64,000 bases of DNA from JBGAHD01 sp044226395. GTDB lineage: Bacteria; Pseudomonadota; Gammaproteobacteria; Xanthomonadales; Ahniellaceae. Both the position numbers and the translations under genes were made by a program. Where the stretch lies: contig JBGAHD010000005.1 of assembly GCA_044226395.1 (NCBI GenBank), forward strand, positions 434,001 to 498,000, read 5' to 3'. The notes under the pieces are model-generated. The model was not told the DNA's origin. It made no database searches and saw only the letters and a program-made list of their open reading frames with translations. Positions 33,948 to 43,080 of the stretch are shown here, piece after piece (within the stretch, counting starts at the first letter, position 1; each line of letters starts with the position of its first letter).

Positions 33948-35438
33948 ATGAGCCGTCTCGTCATCGTCGTCGAGAAGGCGTCCGACTGGGGTTCGTTCTA
34001 TCCCGCGGACAATGTCATCCCGGCGATGGATTACCTGAAGCAACCGATCTCGGTCGCGGAGGAAGAGCGTACCCAGGTGATCAACCTGTGCCGCAGCTAC
34101 AAATACCTGGGCATCGGCTACTACGTCTCGCTGCTGGCCGAGGCGCGCGGGCACCGCGTCATTCCGTCGGTGCGCACCATCAACGATCTGCGCCGCCGCT
34201 CGATCTATGGCCTCGACATCGAGGACCTCAATCAGAAGCTCACGCGCTTTTTGCCCGCCGAAGGTCGCGACACCACCGACTTCGGCCTGCTCGTGTACTT
34301 CGGCAATACCAGTTACGCGCCGCTGGCGGACCTGGCGCGGCAGGTGTTCGAAGCGTTTCCCTGCCCGATCCTGCGCCTGGAGTTCGAGCGCAATCGCGAA
34401 TGGCAGATCACCGCGATCAAGCCCGCCGGCCTGCACACGCTGACCGATCCGCAGGAAGACGCCTTCGCCGAAGCGCTGGACGCGTTTTCCAAGAAGCTCT
34501 GGCGCAAGCCGCGCGCGCGCCGCAAGTATCGCTACGACATCGCGATGCTGGCCGACCCCAACGACCCGATGCCGCCGTCGAATAAGAAGGCGCTCAAGCA
34601 CTTCATCGACGCCGGCAAGGAACTCGACATCGAAGTCGACCCGATCGGCAAGAACGAATACGCGCGTCTGGCCGAATACGACGGCTTGTTCATCCGCGAG
34701 ACTACCGCGCTCGATAACCACACCTACCGCTTCGCCATCAAGGCGGAGAAGGAAGACATGGTGGTGATCGATGATCCGAGTTCGATCTTGAAGTGCACGA
34801 ACAAGATCTATCTCGCGGATCTGCTCAAATCGCGCAAGATCGCCACGCCGCGCACCGAGATCGTTTATCGCGAAGAGGCGAAGAAGCTCGCGGAATTGCC
34901 CGATTTTCTGGGCTTTCCGATCGTGCTGAAGATTCCCGACGGTTCGTTTTCGCGCGGCATCGTCAAGGTCGACGATGTCGAATCGCTCAAACGCGAGGCC
35001 GAGTCGTTGTTCCAGCACACTTCGCTGATCCTGGCGCAGGAGTTCCTCTACACCGAATTCGATTGGCGCATCGGCGTGCTCGATGGCCAGGCGCTGTACG
35101 CGTGTCAGTACTTCATGTCGCGCGGTCACTGGCAGATCTACAACCACGCGGCGCGCGGCGGTCAGGAGCGCTCGGGCGGTTTCAAGACCATGCCCGTGCG
35201 TGACGCGCCCAATGACGTGGTCAAGCTCGCGCTCAAGGCCACGGCCGCCATCGGCGATGGCTTGTATGGCGTCGACCTCAAGCACGTGAAGGATCGCGCG
35301 GTGGTGATCGAGGTTAACGACAATCCCTCGATCGACGCGGGCATCGAAGATGCCTATCTGGGCGATGATCTGTATCGCCGCATCATGGATGAGTTCTTGC
35401 GCCGCATGGAGCGCAAGCGGCTGGGCATTACCGACTAG
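33948..35438 (+). CDS. RimK family alpha-L-glutamate ligase-like protein
   Basis: A 496-residue protein with an N-terminal RimK-associated (RLAN-type) domain (about residues 1-180; ADNVIPAMDYLKQPISVAEE, SYKYLGIGYYVSLLAEARGH) and a C-terminal ATP-grasp domain (from about 270). The ATP-grasp part shows IVLKIPDGSFSRGIVKVDD, AQEFLYTEFDWRIGVLDGQA and the metal-binding GLYGVDLKHVKDRAVVIEVN DNPS region. Such enzymes ligate amino acids to carboxylates using ATP; substrates of this long subtype are not settled. The partner is probably the divergent GNAT gene. The start at 33948 has only a short upstream gap. Confidence 0.88.
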   Translation: MSRLVIVVEKASDWGSFYPADNVIPAMDYLKQPISVAEEERTQVINLCRSYKYLGIGYYVSLLAEARGHRVIPSVRTINDLRRRSIYGLDIEDLNQKLTRFLPAEGRDTTDFGLLVYFGNTSYAPLADLARQVFEAFPCPILRLEFERNREWQITAIKPAGLHTLTDPQEDAFAEALDAFSKKLWRKPRARRKYRYDIAMLADPNDPMPPSNKKALKHFIDAGKELDIEVDPIGKNEYARLAEYDGLFIRETTALDNHTYRFAIKAEKEDMVVIDDPSSILKCTNKIYLADLLKSRKIATPRTEIVYREEAKKLAELPDFLGFPIVLKIPDGSFSRGIVKVDDVESLKREAESLFQHTSLILAQEFLYTEFDWRIGVLDGQALYACQYFMSRGHWQIYNHAARGGQERSGGFKTMPVRDAPNDVVKLALKATAAIGDGLYGVDLKHVKDRAVVIEVNDNPSIDAGIEDAYLGDDLYRRIMDEFLRRMERKRLGITD

Positions 35439-35452
35439 TCGCGCGGGCGTTG

Positions 35453-35480
35453 GCGCGATGCCTCGAGGCGGGCATCGCGC
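35453..35480. terminator. Hairpin between the RimK-like and amidohydrolase genes
   Basis: A perfect 10-bp stem, GCGCGATGCC and GGCATCGCGC with an eight-base loop, lies between two convergent genes (stops at 35438 and 35493). It is a likely bidirectional terminator although no T-run follows. Confidence 0.6.
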
Positions 35481-35492
35481 GTCGATGCGAGT

Positions 35493-36374
35493 TCACTTGA
35501 GATCGAACAGCTTTCGCGCATTGCCGTAGCGGATCTTCGCGCGTTCCTCGTCGGTGAGGTCGAGCTTGTTCAAGGCCGTGATGGCTTGCGGCAAGGTCAG
35601 CTGCGGAAAATCCGAACCCAGCAGCAGATGATCGATGCCGACATTGCGCAGGGTCCAGACGAACTCCGCCTCGATGGGCGAATCGGCCGCGATGACGGCC
35701 GTGGCCGAGATGTCGAAGTAGATGTTGTCGGCGAACAGATTCTCCGCCGTGCGCGCCAGCGCCAGCACGTTCCAGAACCGAAAATTCAGTCCGCCCAGAT
35801 GCGCGAAGATGAAGCGCGTCTTCGGCGCCTGCAAGGCGAGGTTGAACAGCTTCTCGCAATCGCCGGGCAGGATGCTGGCATTGTCCATCAGCACGATCAC
35901 GCCCAGTTCGCCGGCGCGCTGCACGAGCTTGAGCACGCGCGGATCGCTGGGATCGAACTGCTGCGTGTGCGCGTGCAGCTTCAGCACTTGGATGTGTTTC
36001 GCGGCCACGCGTTCGAGCTCGGCGATGGCGGCATCGCCATCGTAGGGATGCACGGTGGCGATTGGCAGCACATCGGGGTGCCGTCGCGCGAGCGCGAGGA
36101 TGCCGTCGTTGCCCGCGCGAATCGCGTCCGGATCGCCGGCCCGCGCTTGGTTGGGTCCGCCGAACCACATCGCGCCGAGAGCCACGCCCTCGATGCCGGC
36201 GGCGTCCACTTGCTCGCGATACTTCGTCAGCGACTCTTCGCCGTGCCAGAGGTGAACGTGCAGGTCGAAGATCGACGAGGCCGCGAAGGCCGGCAGCGTG
36301 GCGAACAGCCAAAGGCTCGTCGCGACCAGGAAACTCGCGCAAGCGCGAGGAACGAAGCGGTGACGGTCGATCAT
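35493..36374 (-). CDS. Exported amidohydrolase-family protein
   Basis: A 293-residue metal-dependent hydrolase of the amidohydrolase superfamily (TIM-barrel, amidohydrolase-2 group). A signal peptide, FLVATSLWLFATLPAFAA, is followed by SIFDLHVHLWHGEE with the H-x-H metal pair. Later metal or active-site residues are in VLKLHAHTQQ, FIFAHLGGLN and LLLGSDFPQ. Location is probably periplasmic. The ATG at 36374 was chosen because it leads into the signal peptide; a longer frame begins at 36446. Substrate unknown. Confidence 0.85.
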   Translation of the reverse strand: MIDRHRFVPRACASFLVATSLWLFATLPAFAASSIFDLHVHLWHGEESLTKYREQVDAAGIEGVALGAMWFGGPNQARAGDPDAIRAGNDGILALARRHPDVLPIATVHPYDGDAAIAELERVAAKHIQVLKLHAHTQQFDPSDPRVLKLVQRAGELGVIVLMDNASILPGDCEKLFNLALQAPKTRFIFAHLGGLNFRFWNVLALARTAENLFADNIYFDISATAVIAADSPIEAEFVWTLRNVGIDHLLLGSDFPQLTLPQAITALNKLDLTDEERAKIRYGNARKLFDLK

Positions 36375-36498
36375 GAGCTCTCTCGCGGCGCGCAGGCGGT
36401 GGTCGCCGACGCGTGCAGCGCTCGCGTCGACGACCCGCATTATCACCCAGCGATCGAGATCCGCGAATCCCGCGCGAACCCGCGGTCGCGTCGCGACC

Positions 36499-38133
36499 TT
36501 ACTTCGCGCCGAAGTACGGCGCGCAATACAGATTCGGGCATTTCAACACGCGCAAATCGCCATTGGTGGCATCGTAGTAGGCCAGCAGCGGCTTGTTGTC
36601 CGGCGGAATGACCAGGGCGATGGCGCTGCCGACATCGCCGGCGGTGTCGAGGTTCTTAGGCTCATTCCCGCCGGTGCCACCCGCGCACGTCACGTTGCGG
36701 CAGCGGAGATAGCGCACGTCCTGGTTCGTCGTGTAGTAGTACGCGATCGAAGGCACGCCATCGTCCGTTCGCGCGATGGCCAAGGCGCCGGCCGGACCCT
36801 GGCCGAGCTGATTGTCGGTGAAGTTCGTGCAAATGGTGGAATTGCACGTGATTACGTGGATGACGTCATTGACATCGGTGGCCGCGATCACGGGATAACC
36901 ATTGGCGCCGATCATCGCGGCGAGCGGCGAGCCTCGCAAGGTACCCGCGGCAATGCTGCTCACCGTGCTCGAAGTGCACGTGGGAAATTGCACGCAGCGG
37001 GCATACTTGATGGTGTTGGTGGCCGCGTCGGCGTAGATGAAGACCCTCGAGAGGTCGCTCAGCAGCAGATGGATGGGATGGGTGCCGACATTGCCGGCGT
37101 TGTCGACCACTTCGAGCGTGGCCGGGAAGGAGCAGCCCGTGGTGCCGCATGTCGCGAGCGCGAGTTGACTGTTGGTCGAATCGCGATAGGCGATCGAGGT
37201 GTAGCCGTTGATGTTCAAGTCGACGGAACTCTCCGTGCCGACCACGCCCGTGGCGTCGATGGTGTGAACATCGGTGCTTGAGCACGCCGCGCTCGCGCAG
37301 CGCACCAGCTTGAGCGCGGAATTGCTCTGGTCGTAATAGCTGATGTTGATCGCGCCGCTGAAGCGGTTCTGGTCGAGCCCATTGGCGATGCTCGGCGCCA
37401 GGCCGACGATGCCGACGGTGTCGAGCAACTGACGCGTCGTCAGCGAGCATGCCGCGTTGAGGCAATGGACATACTTCAGATCGCCATTGGTGGCGTCGTA
37501 GTACGCGATCGATGGCAGGCCATCGGCGGCCACGACCATGGCCAGGTCCTGGCCCACGTTGCCGGTGCTGTCGACCGTGGTCATGCCGAAGCCGCTGACG
37601 CTGCCGCCGCCGGCGGTGTCGCAGGTGACCGTTCCGGTCTGCCCAATCGCGATGATCGCCGAGCCCGGCGGGCATTGGCCGTTCACGCGCACTTGCACGC
37701 TGCTCGGCGAGATCTTGGACGCATTGACGATGCCGTCGCTGATGTCGAAGGCGCGCATCGCGGTCGGCGCGGGGTTTATCTCCTGACGCGGTGACAAGGT
37801 CGTGAAGGCGCCGGACGATGCGCCCGGACGCGTGCGCACTTCCAAAAACACGCGGCTGATATCGGCGAATTGGCCGAAACCGAAATCCACCGGCAAGGTG
37901 AACAGACCCGCTTGCACGTTGACATCCTCGACCGTCACCGGCGTGAGCGAGATTGGCGTGGTCGCCACCGCATCGGCGTACAGATCGAATTGAAAGTCAT
38001 ACGAACCATTGGCCGGCGCGCCGTTGTCACGCAAGGTGCCTTGATACGTGAACGCCGTCGACTGCGCGAACGCGGGCATCTGAGGGGCGAGCGCGGCGAG
38101 CGCCACGGCGAAAATAAGAGTGCGACGACACAT
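36499..38133 (-). CDS. Exported repeat protein, probable beta-propeller
   Basis: A 544-residue secreted protein with a signal peptide (MCRRTLIFAVALAALAPQMP). Residues about 25-150 form a domain seen in many exported bacterial proteins (FTYQGTLRDNGAPANGSYDF and FLEVRTRPG). From about 190 on, units of about 50 residues recur, each with a phrase like PSIAYYDATNGDLKYVHC, ISYYDQSNSALKLVRC, IAYRDSTNSQLALATC, SIAYYYTTNQDVRYLRC and LLAYYDATNGDLRVLKC, followed by a short Cys loop. These are probably blades of a beta-propeller, each with a disulfide. It lies 32 bases downstream of the small GFE-motif gene. No enzyme motif is seen. Confidence 0.78.
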   Translation of the reverse strand: MCRRTLIFAVALAALAPQMPAFAQSTAFTYQGTLRDNGAPANGSYDFQFDLYADAVATTPISLTPVTVEDVNVQAGLFTLPVDFGFGQFADISRVFLEVRTRPGASSGAFTTLSPRQEINPAPTAMRAFDISDGIVNASKISPSSVQVRVNGQCPPGSAIIAIGQTGTVTCDTAGGGSVSGFGMTTVDSTGNVGQDLAMVVAADGLPSIAYYDATNGDLKYVHCLNAACSLTTRQLLDTVGIVGLAPSIANGLDQNRFSGAINISYYDQSNSALKLVRCASAACSSTDVHTIDATGVVGTESSVDLNINGYTSIAYRDSTNSQLALATCGTTGCSFPATLEVVDNAGNVGTHPIHLLLSDLSRVFIYADAATNTIKYARCVQFPTCTSSTVSSIAAGTLRGSPLAAMIGANGYPVIAATDVNDVIHVITCNSTICTNFTDNQLGQGPAGALAIARTDDGVPSIAYYYTTNQDVRYLRCRNVTCAGGTGGNEPKNLDTAGDVGSAIALVIPPDNKPLLAYYDATNGDLRVLKCPNLYCAPYFGAK

Positions 38134-38165
38134 GGGCGAGGTCTCCAAGCAAGACAGAAGCGACA

Positions 38166-38483
38166 TCACGGGCCCTCGAATCCATGGGCAAAGACGGTGT
38201 CGACGACGGCGCCCTCGGCGCCGCGCCAGAAACCGCCGGTCACGGAATAGCTGCCGCCATCGAGCCGTTGCGCGGCATCGGGCTGGCCAATGGTCGCGTC
38301 GAGCGCGTAGACGCCGCCTTCGCTGTGGCCACCGCCCGCATCAATGGTCTCGTTGACCAGTTGGTAGTTGCCGCCCACGCGCGCGGCGGCGGTGACGCGG
38401 GACTCGCGCGCGGTCGCGGTTGAGATCACGAGCGCGGCGAGGATCAGCACGGAAAGGCGAGCGCGAGACACGAGCAGGACCAC
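38166..38483 (-). CDS. Small exported protein with C-terminal GFE motif
   Basis: A 105-residue protein with a signal peptide (LSVLILAALVISTATA). The body has GGHSEGGVYALDATIGQPDA and GGSYSVTGGFW, a pattern I know from other predicted exported proteins where it often precedes a sorting tail. The last residues are VVDTVFAHGFEGP, ending in the F-x-x-G-F-E motif shared by six other genes in this part of the window. The start is a GTG (38483), with a further in-frame GTG four codons on, so the exact start is unsure. It appears to lead a two-gene operon with the propeller-like protein. Confidence 0.68.
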   Translation of the reverse strand: MVLLVSRARLSVLILAALVISTATARESRVTAAARVGGNYQLVNETIDAGGGHSEGGVYALDATIGQPDAAQRLDGGSYSVTGGFWRGAEGAVVDTVFAHGFEGP

Positions 38484-38873
38484 GGCGGCAGGACGTTGTC
38501 AGAGGAAACGCGCCGGTCTTCGAATGTGCACGGGGGTTGTTGTTCGCGAGCATGGGGTTGGCGATTCGAGGCAAGTCGGCGCTCGCGCGTCGACACCGTG
38601 ATCGCCCGCGGGTGACGATGTTGCGATGGTCTCGCGCCCGACGGAAGGCCATGAATTGGCGGCGTCCGGTGGCGAGCCGATGCAAGCCTTCACGCGAGCT
38701 TCGCGGAATTCTTGGGGCGCGGTCGAGCATCGACACAAACCCCTGGAAAAGCAGGCTCGAAACCGTTTACAAGGTGAGCAGACGCGCACATTGCGCGTCA
38801 CGGGAACGGACTAGGCTCGACGCTCGCCACGCGGCGCTGCGCGAGTGGCAGGGAAAGCTCGGGGGAATCGACG
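38484..38873. other. Non-coding stretch before the Tat/GFE gene cluster
   Basis: About 390 bases between divergent genes. Short frames here lack family resemblance. It includes a perfect inverted repeat at 38781-38799 and a G-rich ribosome site (GGGGGAA) directly before the next gene. Confidence 0.5.
38781..38799. promoter_or_regulatory. Inverted repeat upstream of the Tat/GFE cluster
   Basis: GACGCGC-ACATT-GCGCGTC is a perfect 7-bp inverted repeat with a five-base centre, about 75 bases before the start of the first of three tandem genes. A regulator site is possible, but GC-rich palindromes are common in this genome. Confidence 0.35.
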
Positions 38874-41117
38874 ATGAAACAGACACGGGGCAAAGGCCCG
38901 CGTTCGCGCGTGCCTTCCATTGACGCGAAGCGTCGTCAGGTCTTGCAGGCCGCGCTGGCCTTGGGTGGCTTTCACGCGTTGGGGGTTTCGGCATCGGAAC
39001 GCGTCGACGCGCTGCTCGGTGGCGATGCGATGTTTCGCGATGGCTTCGAAGCGCCGCCGCCGACCTCGACCACGATGAGTTTCTCGGTGAGCGCGCCGAC
39101 CGCGCAGACGCTCGCGCCCGTCGCGCTGGGCTTCGCGTTCCGACGCGGTGATGTGCCCGCGGGGAGCAGCGTCGCGGCAAGCATCGGCACCTTGCAAGTG
39201 ACGCCGCGCAATGTCTGGCCCGATGGGTCGTTGAAATTCGCGCAATTGGTGTGGCGCGGCGCGGTGGGACCCGCGGCGACGCAAGTGCAGTTGAGCGTGG
39301 GCACGCCAACTTCGGGCGCGGCTTTGACGCTCGCGGATCTGCAAGCCACCGGCATTGTCGCCAGCATCGCTTGCGGCGGCTTCGGCACGGTGACGTGGTC
39401 GGGCGCGGACTGGGCCACGCCCTTCCCGGTCGCGCCGGGGCAGACGGCGTGGGTCAGCGGGCCGGTGATGTCGTCGTGGATTTATCGCAAGCCCGTGGGC
39501 AGCGACGCGCATTTGGTCGCGTGGCTTGAGGTGCGTCTCTACGCCGGCGGCGCGGTCGAAGTGCTGCCTTGGATCGAGAACGGTTATCTGCGCGTGCCGG
39601 CGCCGACGAACAAGAACGCGACCTACACGTTCACGCTCGGCGGCACGCAGCGCTTCACGGGCGCGATCAATCTGTTGAACCGCACGCGCACGGTCTTGCT
39701 CAGCGGCACCGCGGTGTCGCATTGGCTGGGCGCGAATCCCGACGTGACGGTCAAGCACGCCACGCGCTATTTGATGAGCACGGACCTGGTGCCAAGCTAC
39801 TTCGCCACCGTCGCCGACAGCGCCGATGTGCTGACCACGCAAGTCACGAGCTTCGTGCCGCTGCAACAAGGCAACTGGCCCACGGGCATGGGCGCGGCGG
39901 GCAGCAGTCCGAGTATTGGGTTGCTACCCGAGTGGGATGTGCTCTATCTCACCAGCAATTCGCCAATTCCGTGGAAGTCGCTGCAATTCAATGCTTACAG
40001 CGCGGGTCGCTACGGCATTTACTATCGCGACGAGACCACGAATCGCCCGGCCAATCCGCAGTCGTATCCGACGCTGTGCCTGCCAGCCAACAACACCAGT
40101 GGCATCACGGCGTGCGGCGCATCGAGCGCCGACAACTACTGCCCCGACGTGCCCGGCGGCGTGACCGATCAAACGCGACCGCCCTACTACCAGAATACGC
40201 ACACGCCTTCGATGGGTTATCTCGCCTATCTCGTGACCGGGCGCTTCTATCACTTGGAAACCGCGCAATTTCACGCGGTGATCAATTGGCTCAAGCAGTC
40301 CGACGTCAATCGCGGCACGGGCGGTATCTTGAAGACCAATGCCGGCGCGTGCACGGTGCGTGGCGCCGCGTGGTCACTGCGGACTTTGTTTCAAGCCGCG
40401 TCGATCACGCCGAGCACGGATCCGCTCTACAACGTATTCGTGTCCTCGGTGCAGGCCAATATCGATTACTTGCACACGCGTTATGTCGCCAATCCGAATC
40501 AAAATCCCTTCGGCTTTGTAACGCCCTACGGCGACTACACGCAGAACGGTGACGGCATTCTGTTCGAAGCGCCCTGGATGCAGGACTTCCACACAGGCAC
40601 GATCGGTTATGGCGTGCTGCTCGGCATGCCGATCACGACCGGCCATCAAACCAAGTTGAGCGAGTTCTTTCAGTGGCGCGGCAAGAACGTGGTCGGCCGC
40701 TTGCAAGGCACGGGCGCGACCGAGTGGTTGTATCGCGATGCCACGCCCTACGTCATCGCATTCGGGCCCAGCGACACGCTCGATTTCGATACGGGCGCGG
40801 GTCCGTGGTACCCGAACTGGGGCGCGATCTATAACGCGACGTTCGCCGAACCGCAGGCCGGCGGCTCGCCCGGTCCGCGCGTCGAAGGCGATTTGCGCAC
40901 GGGTCATCCGGAAGACGCCGAATCGTATTGGGGCGATTTCCAACCGGCGATGGCTTATGCCGTGCGCTTGGGCGTGCCCGGCGCGGCGACAGGGTATGCG
41001 CGCGTGACCGCCACGCCCGCGTGGGCGAATCTTTTGCTCGAGTACAACAAGCACCCCGTGTGGTCGGTGTCGCCGACACCCGCGATCACGGGCACGCAGG
41101 AAAGGAGTCCCGCATGA
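38874..41117 (+). CDS. Tat-exported GFE-motif protein with RIFT-barrel-like N-terminal domain
   Basis: A 747-residue protein. The leader SIDAKRRQVLQAALALGG is Tat-like, ends near LGVSAS, and is followed by DALLGGDAMFRDGFEA with the GFE motif at 57-59. The next domain (MSFSVSAPTAQTLAPVALGF, FRRGDVPAGSSVAA, PDGSLKFAQLVWRG) resembles the N-terminal RIFT-barrel domain of PcRGLX/YetA-like exo-polysaccharide lyases. The rest may be an all-helical carbohydrate-active module (SMGYLAYLVTGRFYHLETAQ, WLKQSDVNRGTGGI), which suggests polysaccharide breakdown; that is inference. Its stop overlaps the next ATG (ATGA), so the two genes are coupled. Confidence 0.72.
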   Translation: MKQTRGKGPRSRVPSIDAKRRQVLQAALALGGFHALGVSASERVDALLGGDAMFRDGFEAPPPTSTTMSFSVSAPTAQTLAPVALGFAFRRGDVPAGSSVAASIGTLQVTPRNVWPDGSLKFAQLVWRGAVGPAATQVQLSVGTPTSGAALTLADLQATGIVASIACGGFGTVTWSGADWATPFPVAPGQTAWVSGPVMSSWIYRKPVGSDAHLVAWLEVRLYAGGAVEVLPWIENGYLRVPAPTNKNATYTFTLGGTQRFTGAINLLNRTRTVLLSGTAVSHWLGANPDVTVKHATRYLMSTDLVPSYFATVADSADVLTTQVTSFVPLQQGNWPTGMGAAGSSPSIGLLPEWDVLYLTSNSPIPWKSLQFNAYSAGRYGIYYRDETTNRPANPQSYPTLCLPANNTSGITACGASSADNYCPDVPGGVTDQTRPPYYQNTHTPSMGYLAYLVTGRFYHLETAQFHAVINWLKQSDVNRGTGGILKTNAGACTVRGAAWSLRTLFQAASITPSTDPLYNVFVSSVQANIDYLHTRYVANPNQNPFGFVTPYGDYTQNGDGILFEAPWMQDFHTGTIGYGVLLGMPITTGHQTKLSEFFQWRGKNVVGRLQGTGATEWLYRDATPYVIAFGPSDTLDFDTGAGPWYPNWGAIYNATFAEPQAGGSPGPRVEGDLRTGHPEDAESYWGDFQPAMAYAVRLGVPGAATGYARVTATPAWANLLLEYNKHPVWSVSPTPAITGTQERSPA

Positions 41118-43003
41118 GCAAGCACGATCCACGCGATCAAGTCACGAGTGCGAATGGCGCGACCGCCTCGCCCATCGACAGCCAACGTCGTCGTTTGCTG
41201 CAAGCGACCGTCGCCGCCGGCGGCATGCATGCGCTCGGCGCCTTCGCGAGCGAGCACGTCGATGGCGTGCTCGGCGGCGATACCTTGTTCGCCAATGGTT
41301 TCGAGACCGCGCCGCCGCCAACGGGTCCCACGGGCTATGCGACGACCTTTGGCCTGACGCAGGCGCCGATGATCGACAACGGCGGTTGGTCGCAGGGCCT
41401 GGCCAATGCCAGCGCGTTCGACAACGTCAACACGACTGGCGGGCGCATGCACGCCAGTGCGTTCAGTGCCGGGCCGAACCGCGACAGCGTGTGTTGTCGT
41501 TCGGGATGGAACAACACCTATCAGTTCATCACCGCCGTCGTCCATCGCGCGAATGCGTACGCACCCAGCGCCACGCATCACGCGGCGCTGGTGGCCGGCG
41601 TGCAAATGGGCGCGAACAGCTGCAAGTTGTATCAATGGTCGTGGGCCGCGAATGGACTGAGTCAGTTCACGCGCTGGAATGGCCCCGCGCAGGATGCGAC
41701 GGTGCTCGCGCCCACGGGTCCCGGCCCGGGCCGCGCGCCCGTCGATGGCGATGTGATGGGCTTCGAGTACGACGCGACGTCGGCCTCGCAAGTCGTGATC
41801 AAGGCGTATCTGTGGACGGGCGCCGGCTGGTTGCTCGCGCACACGTTCACGGACACCAGCGCGCAGCGCATTCAAAGCGGCAATCCGGGCGCGTCGTTCT
41901 TCGCGCAAACCGGCGACACGGTGCTGGTGAATCTCGGCTTCAAATTCTGGAGTGCGCGCTCGGGCACGCCGACGTGGTTGAACGGCGTGGCGATCAACGC
42001 CTGGGTCGAGATTCCCAGTTCCGCGATGGAAGGCAGCTACATCCGCCCCGCGCCCAATGGCATCACCGGGCCGCGTTCGCGCATGGATGCGTATTGCGGC
42101 CTGGTCAGCAAGGGCACGGATTTCTACAGCGTGCGCAATGGCGGCCACGGCGACTATTGGGGCAACGAGGTCATGCGCTTTCAACTGGCCAGCAATACGC
42201 CGAGTTGGGAGATGGTCAAGCCGAGTTCGTCCTTCGTGCCGGGCGTGGCCGATTCCAACAGCCGCTATGGCGATGGCACGCCGGCGAGCAGCCACAGCTA
42301 CGCGCATCATCGCTACGTGCGCGAGCGCAATTGGTTCGTGAGCGTGGGCAATACCGCCGTGGCCAACAATGGCGGCAGTCCGAACGAATGCGTGGTGTAC
42401 GACATCGCCGGCAATGACTGGATGCCCGTCGGCACCATGCCCGATTGCATGCCCGTGGTGATCGCCAATCACGCCGTGTGGCAGGACCCGGCCAAGGGCG
42501 ATATCTATCACTGCTACGCGCGCATCGTGAATCGTTGGAACCAAGCCAGCAATACTTGGACCTTCAATCTCAACGAAATCACCAATCAATACGGCATCGC
42601 CGGCGTCGGCTGCACCGATGCCTATCGACGACGCGCCTTGGTGTTCGGCAATTCCGGCGGCGGCGCGGACAAGACCGTCGTGTATTCGCTCGACACCAAC
42701 ACGTGGGTCGAGCAAACGATCACCGGCGATCAGACCTTGGTCGGCAACGCCTATTTTGGCTTGGTGTTCTCGCCGGTGACGGATCGCTTCTACGCGATGA
42801 CCGGTGGCCCCGATGGCGCGGGCCTGTTCGAGATTCATCCGACGACGTTCTCGTGCACGGTCAAGCCCGCGACGGGCGCGACCGGCATGTCTGAGCAGGC
42901 GGGCACGGGCGTGTACACGCGCTTTCAATACGTGCCGGAACTGGGTGGCTTGGTGTACTTCCCGCGCCATTCCAGCAATGCGTGGTTCTTGCGGTTGCAT
43001 TGA
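41114..43003 (+). CDS. Tat-exported GFE-motif protein with beta-propeller-like C-terminus
   Basis: A 629-residue protein starting at 41114 with AAAGGAG upstream; the track frame extending to 40928 lies inside the previous gene. The leader PIDSQRRRLLQATVAAGG is Tat-like, and DGVLGGDTLFANGFETAP follows with the GFE motif at 62-64. Residues about 75-290 look like a jelly-roll/concanavalin domain (WNNTYQFITAVVHRANAYAP). The C-terminal part, with SVRNGGHGDYWGNEVMRFQL, ECVVYDIAGNDWMPVGTMPD and TVVYSLDTNTWVEQTITGD, resembles kelch/galactose-oxidase-like propellers. No enzyme motif is certain. Second gene of the tandem set of three. Confidence 0.75.
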   Translation: MSKHDPRDQVTSANGATASPIDSQRRRLLQATVAAGGMHALGAFASEHVDGVLGGDTLFANGFETAPPPTGPTGYATTFGLTQAPMIDNGGWSQGLANASAFDNVNTTGGRMHASAFSAGPNRDSVCCRSGWNNTYQFITAVVHRANAYAPSATHHAALVAGVQMGANSCKLYQWSWAANGLSQFTRWNGPAQDATVLAPTGPGPGRAPVDGDVMGFEYDATSASQVVIKAYLWTGAGWLLAHTFTDTSAQRIQSGNPGASFFAQTGDTVLVNLGFKFWSARSGTPTWLNGVAINAWVEIPSSAMEGSYIRPAPNGITGPRSRMDAYCGLVSKGTDFYSVRNGGHGDYWGNEVMRFQLASNTPSWEMVKPSSSFVPGVADSNSRYGDGTPASSHSYAHHRYVRERNWFVSVGNTAVANNGGSPNECVVYDIAGNDWMPVGTMPDCMPVVIANHAVWQDPAKGDIYHCYARIVNRWNQASNTWTFNLNEITNQYGIAGVGCTDAYRRRALVFGNSGGGADKTVVYSLDTNTWVEQTITGDQTLVGNAYFGLVFSPVTDRFYAMTGGPDGAGLFEIHPTTFSCTVKPATGATGMSEQAGTGVYTRFQYVPELGGLVYFPRHSSNAWFLRLH

Positions 43004-43080
43004 GCGATGACGGCTCGCGTGTGTCGTCGTGTGGATTCGCCGCTCGCGCGGCGTGCCTTGTCTTCGTCCGAGGAAAGATC

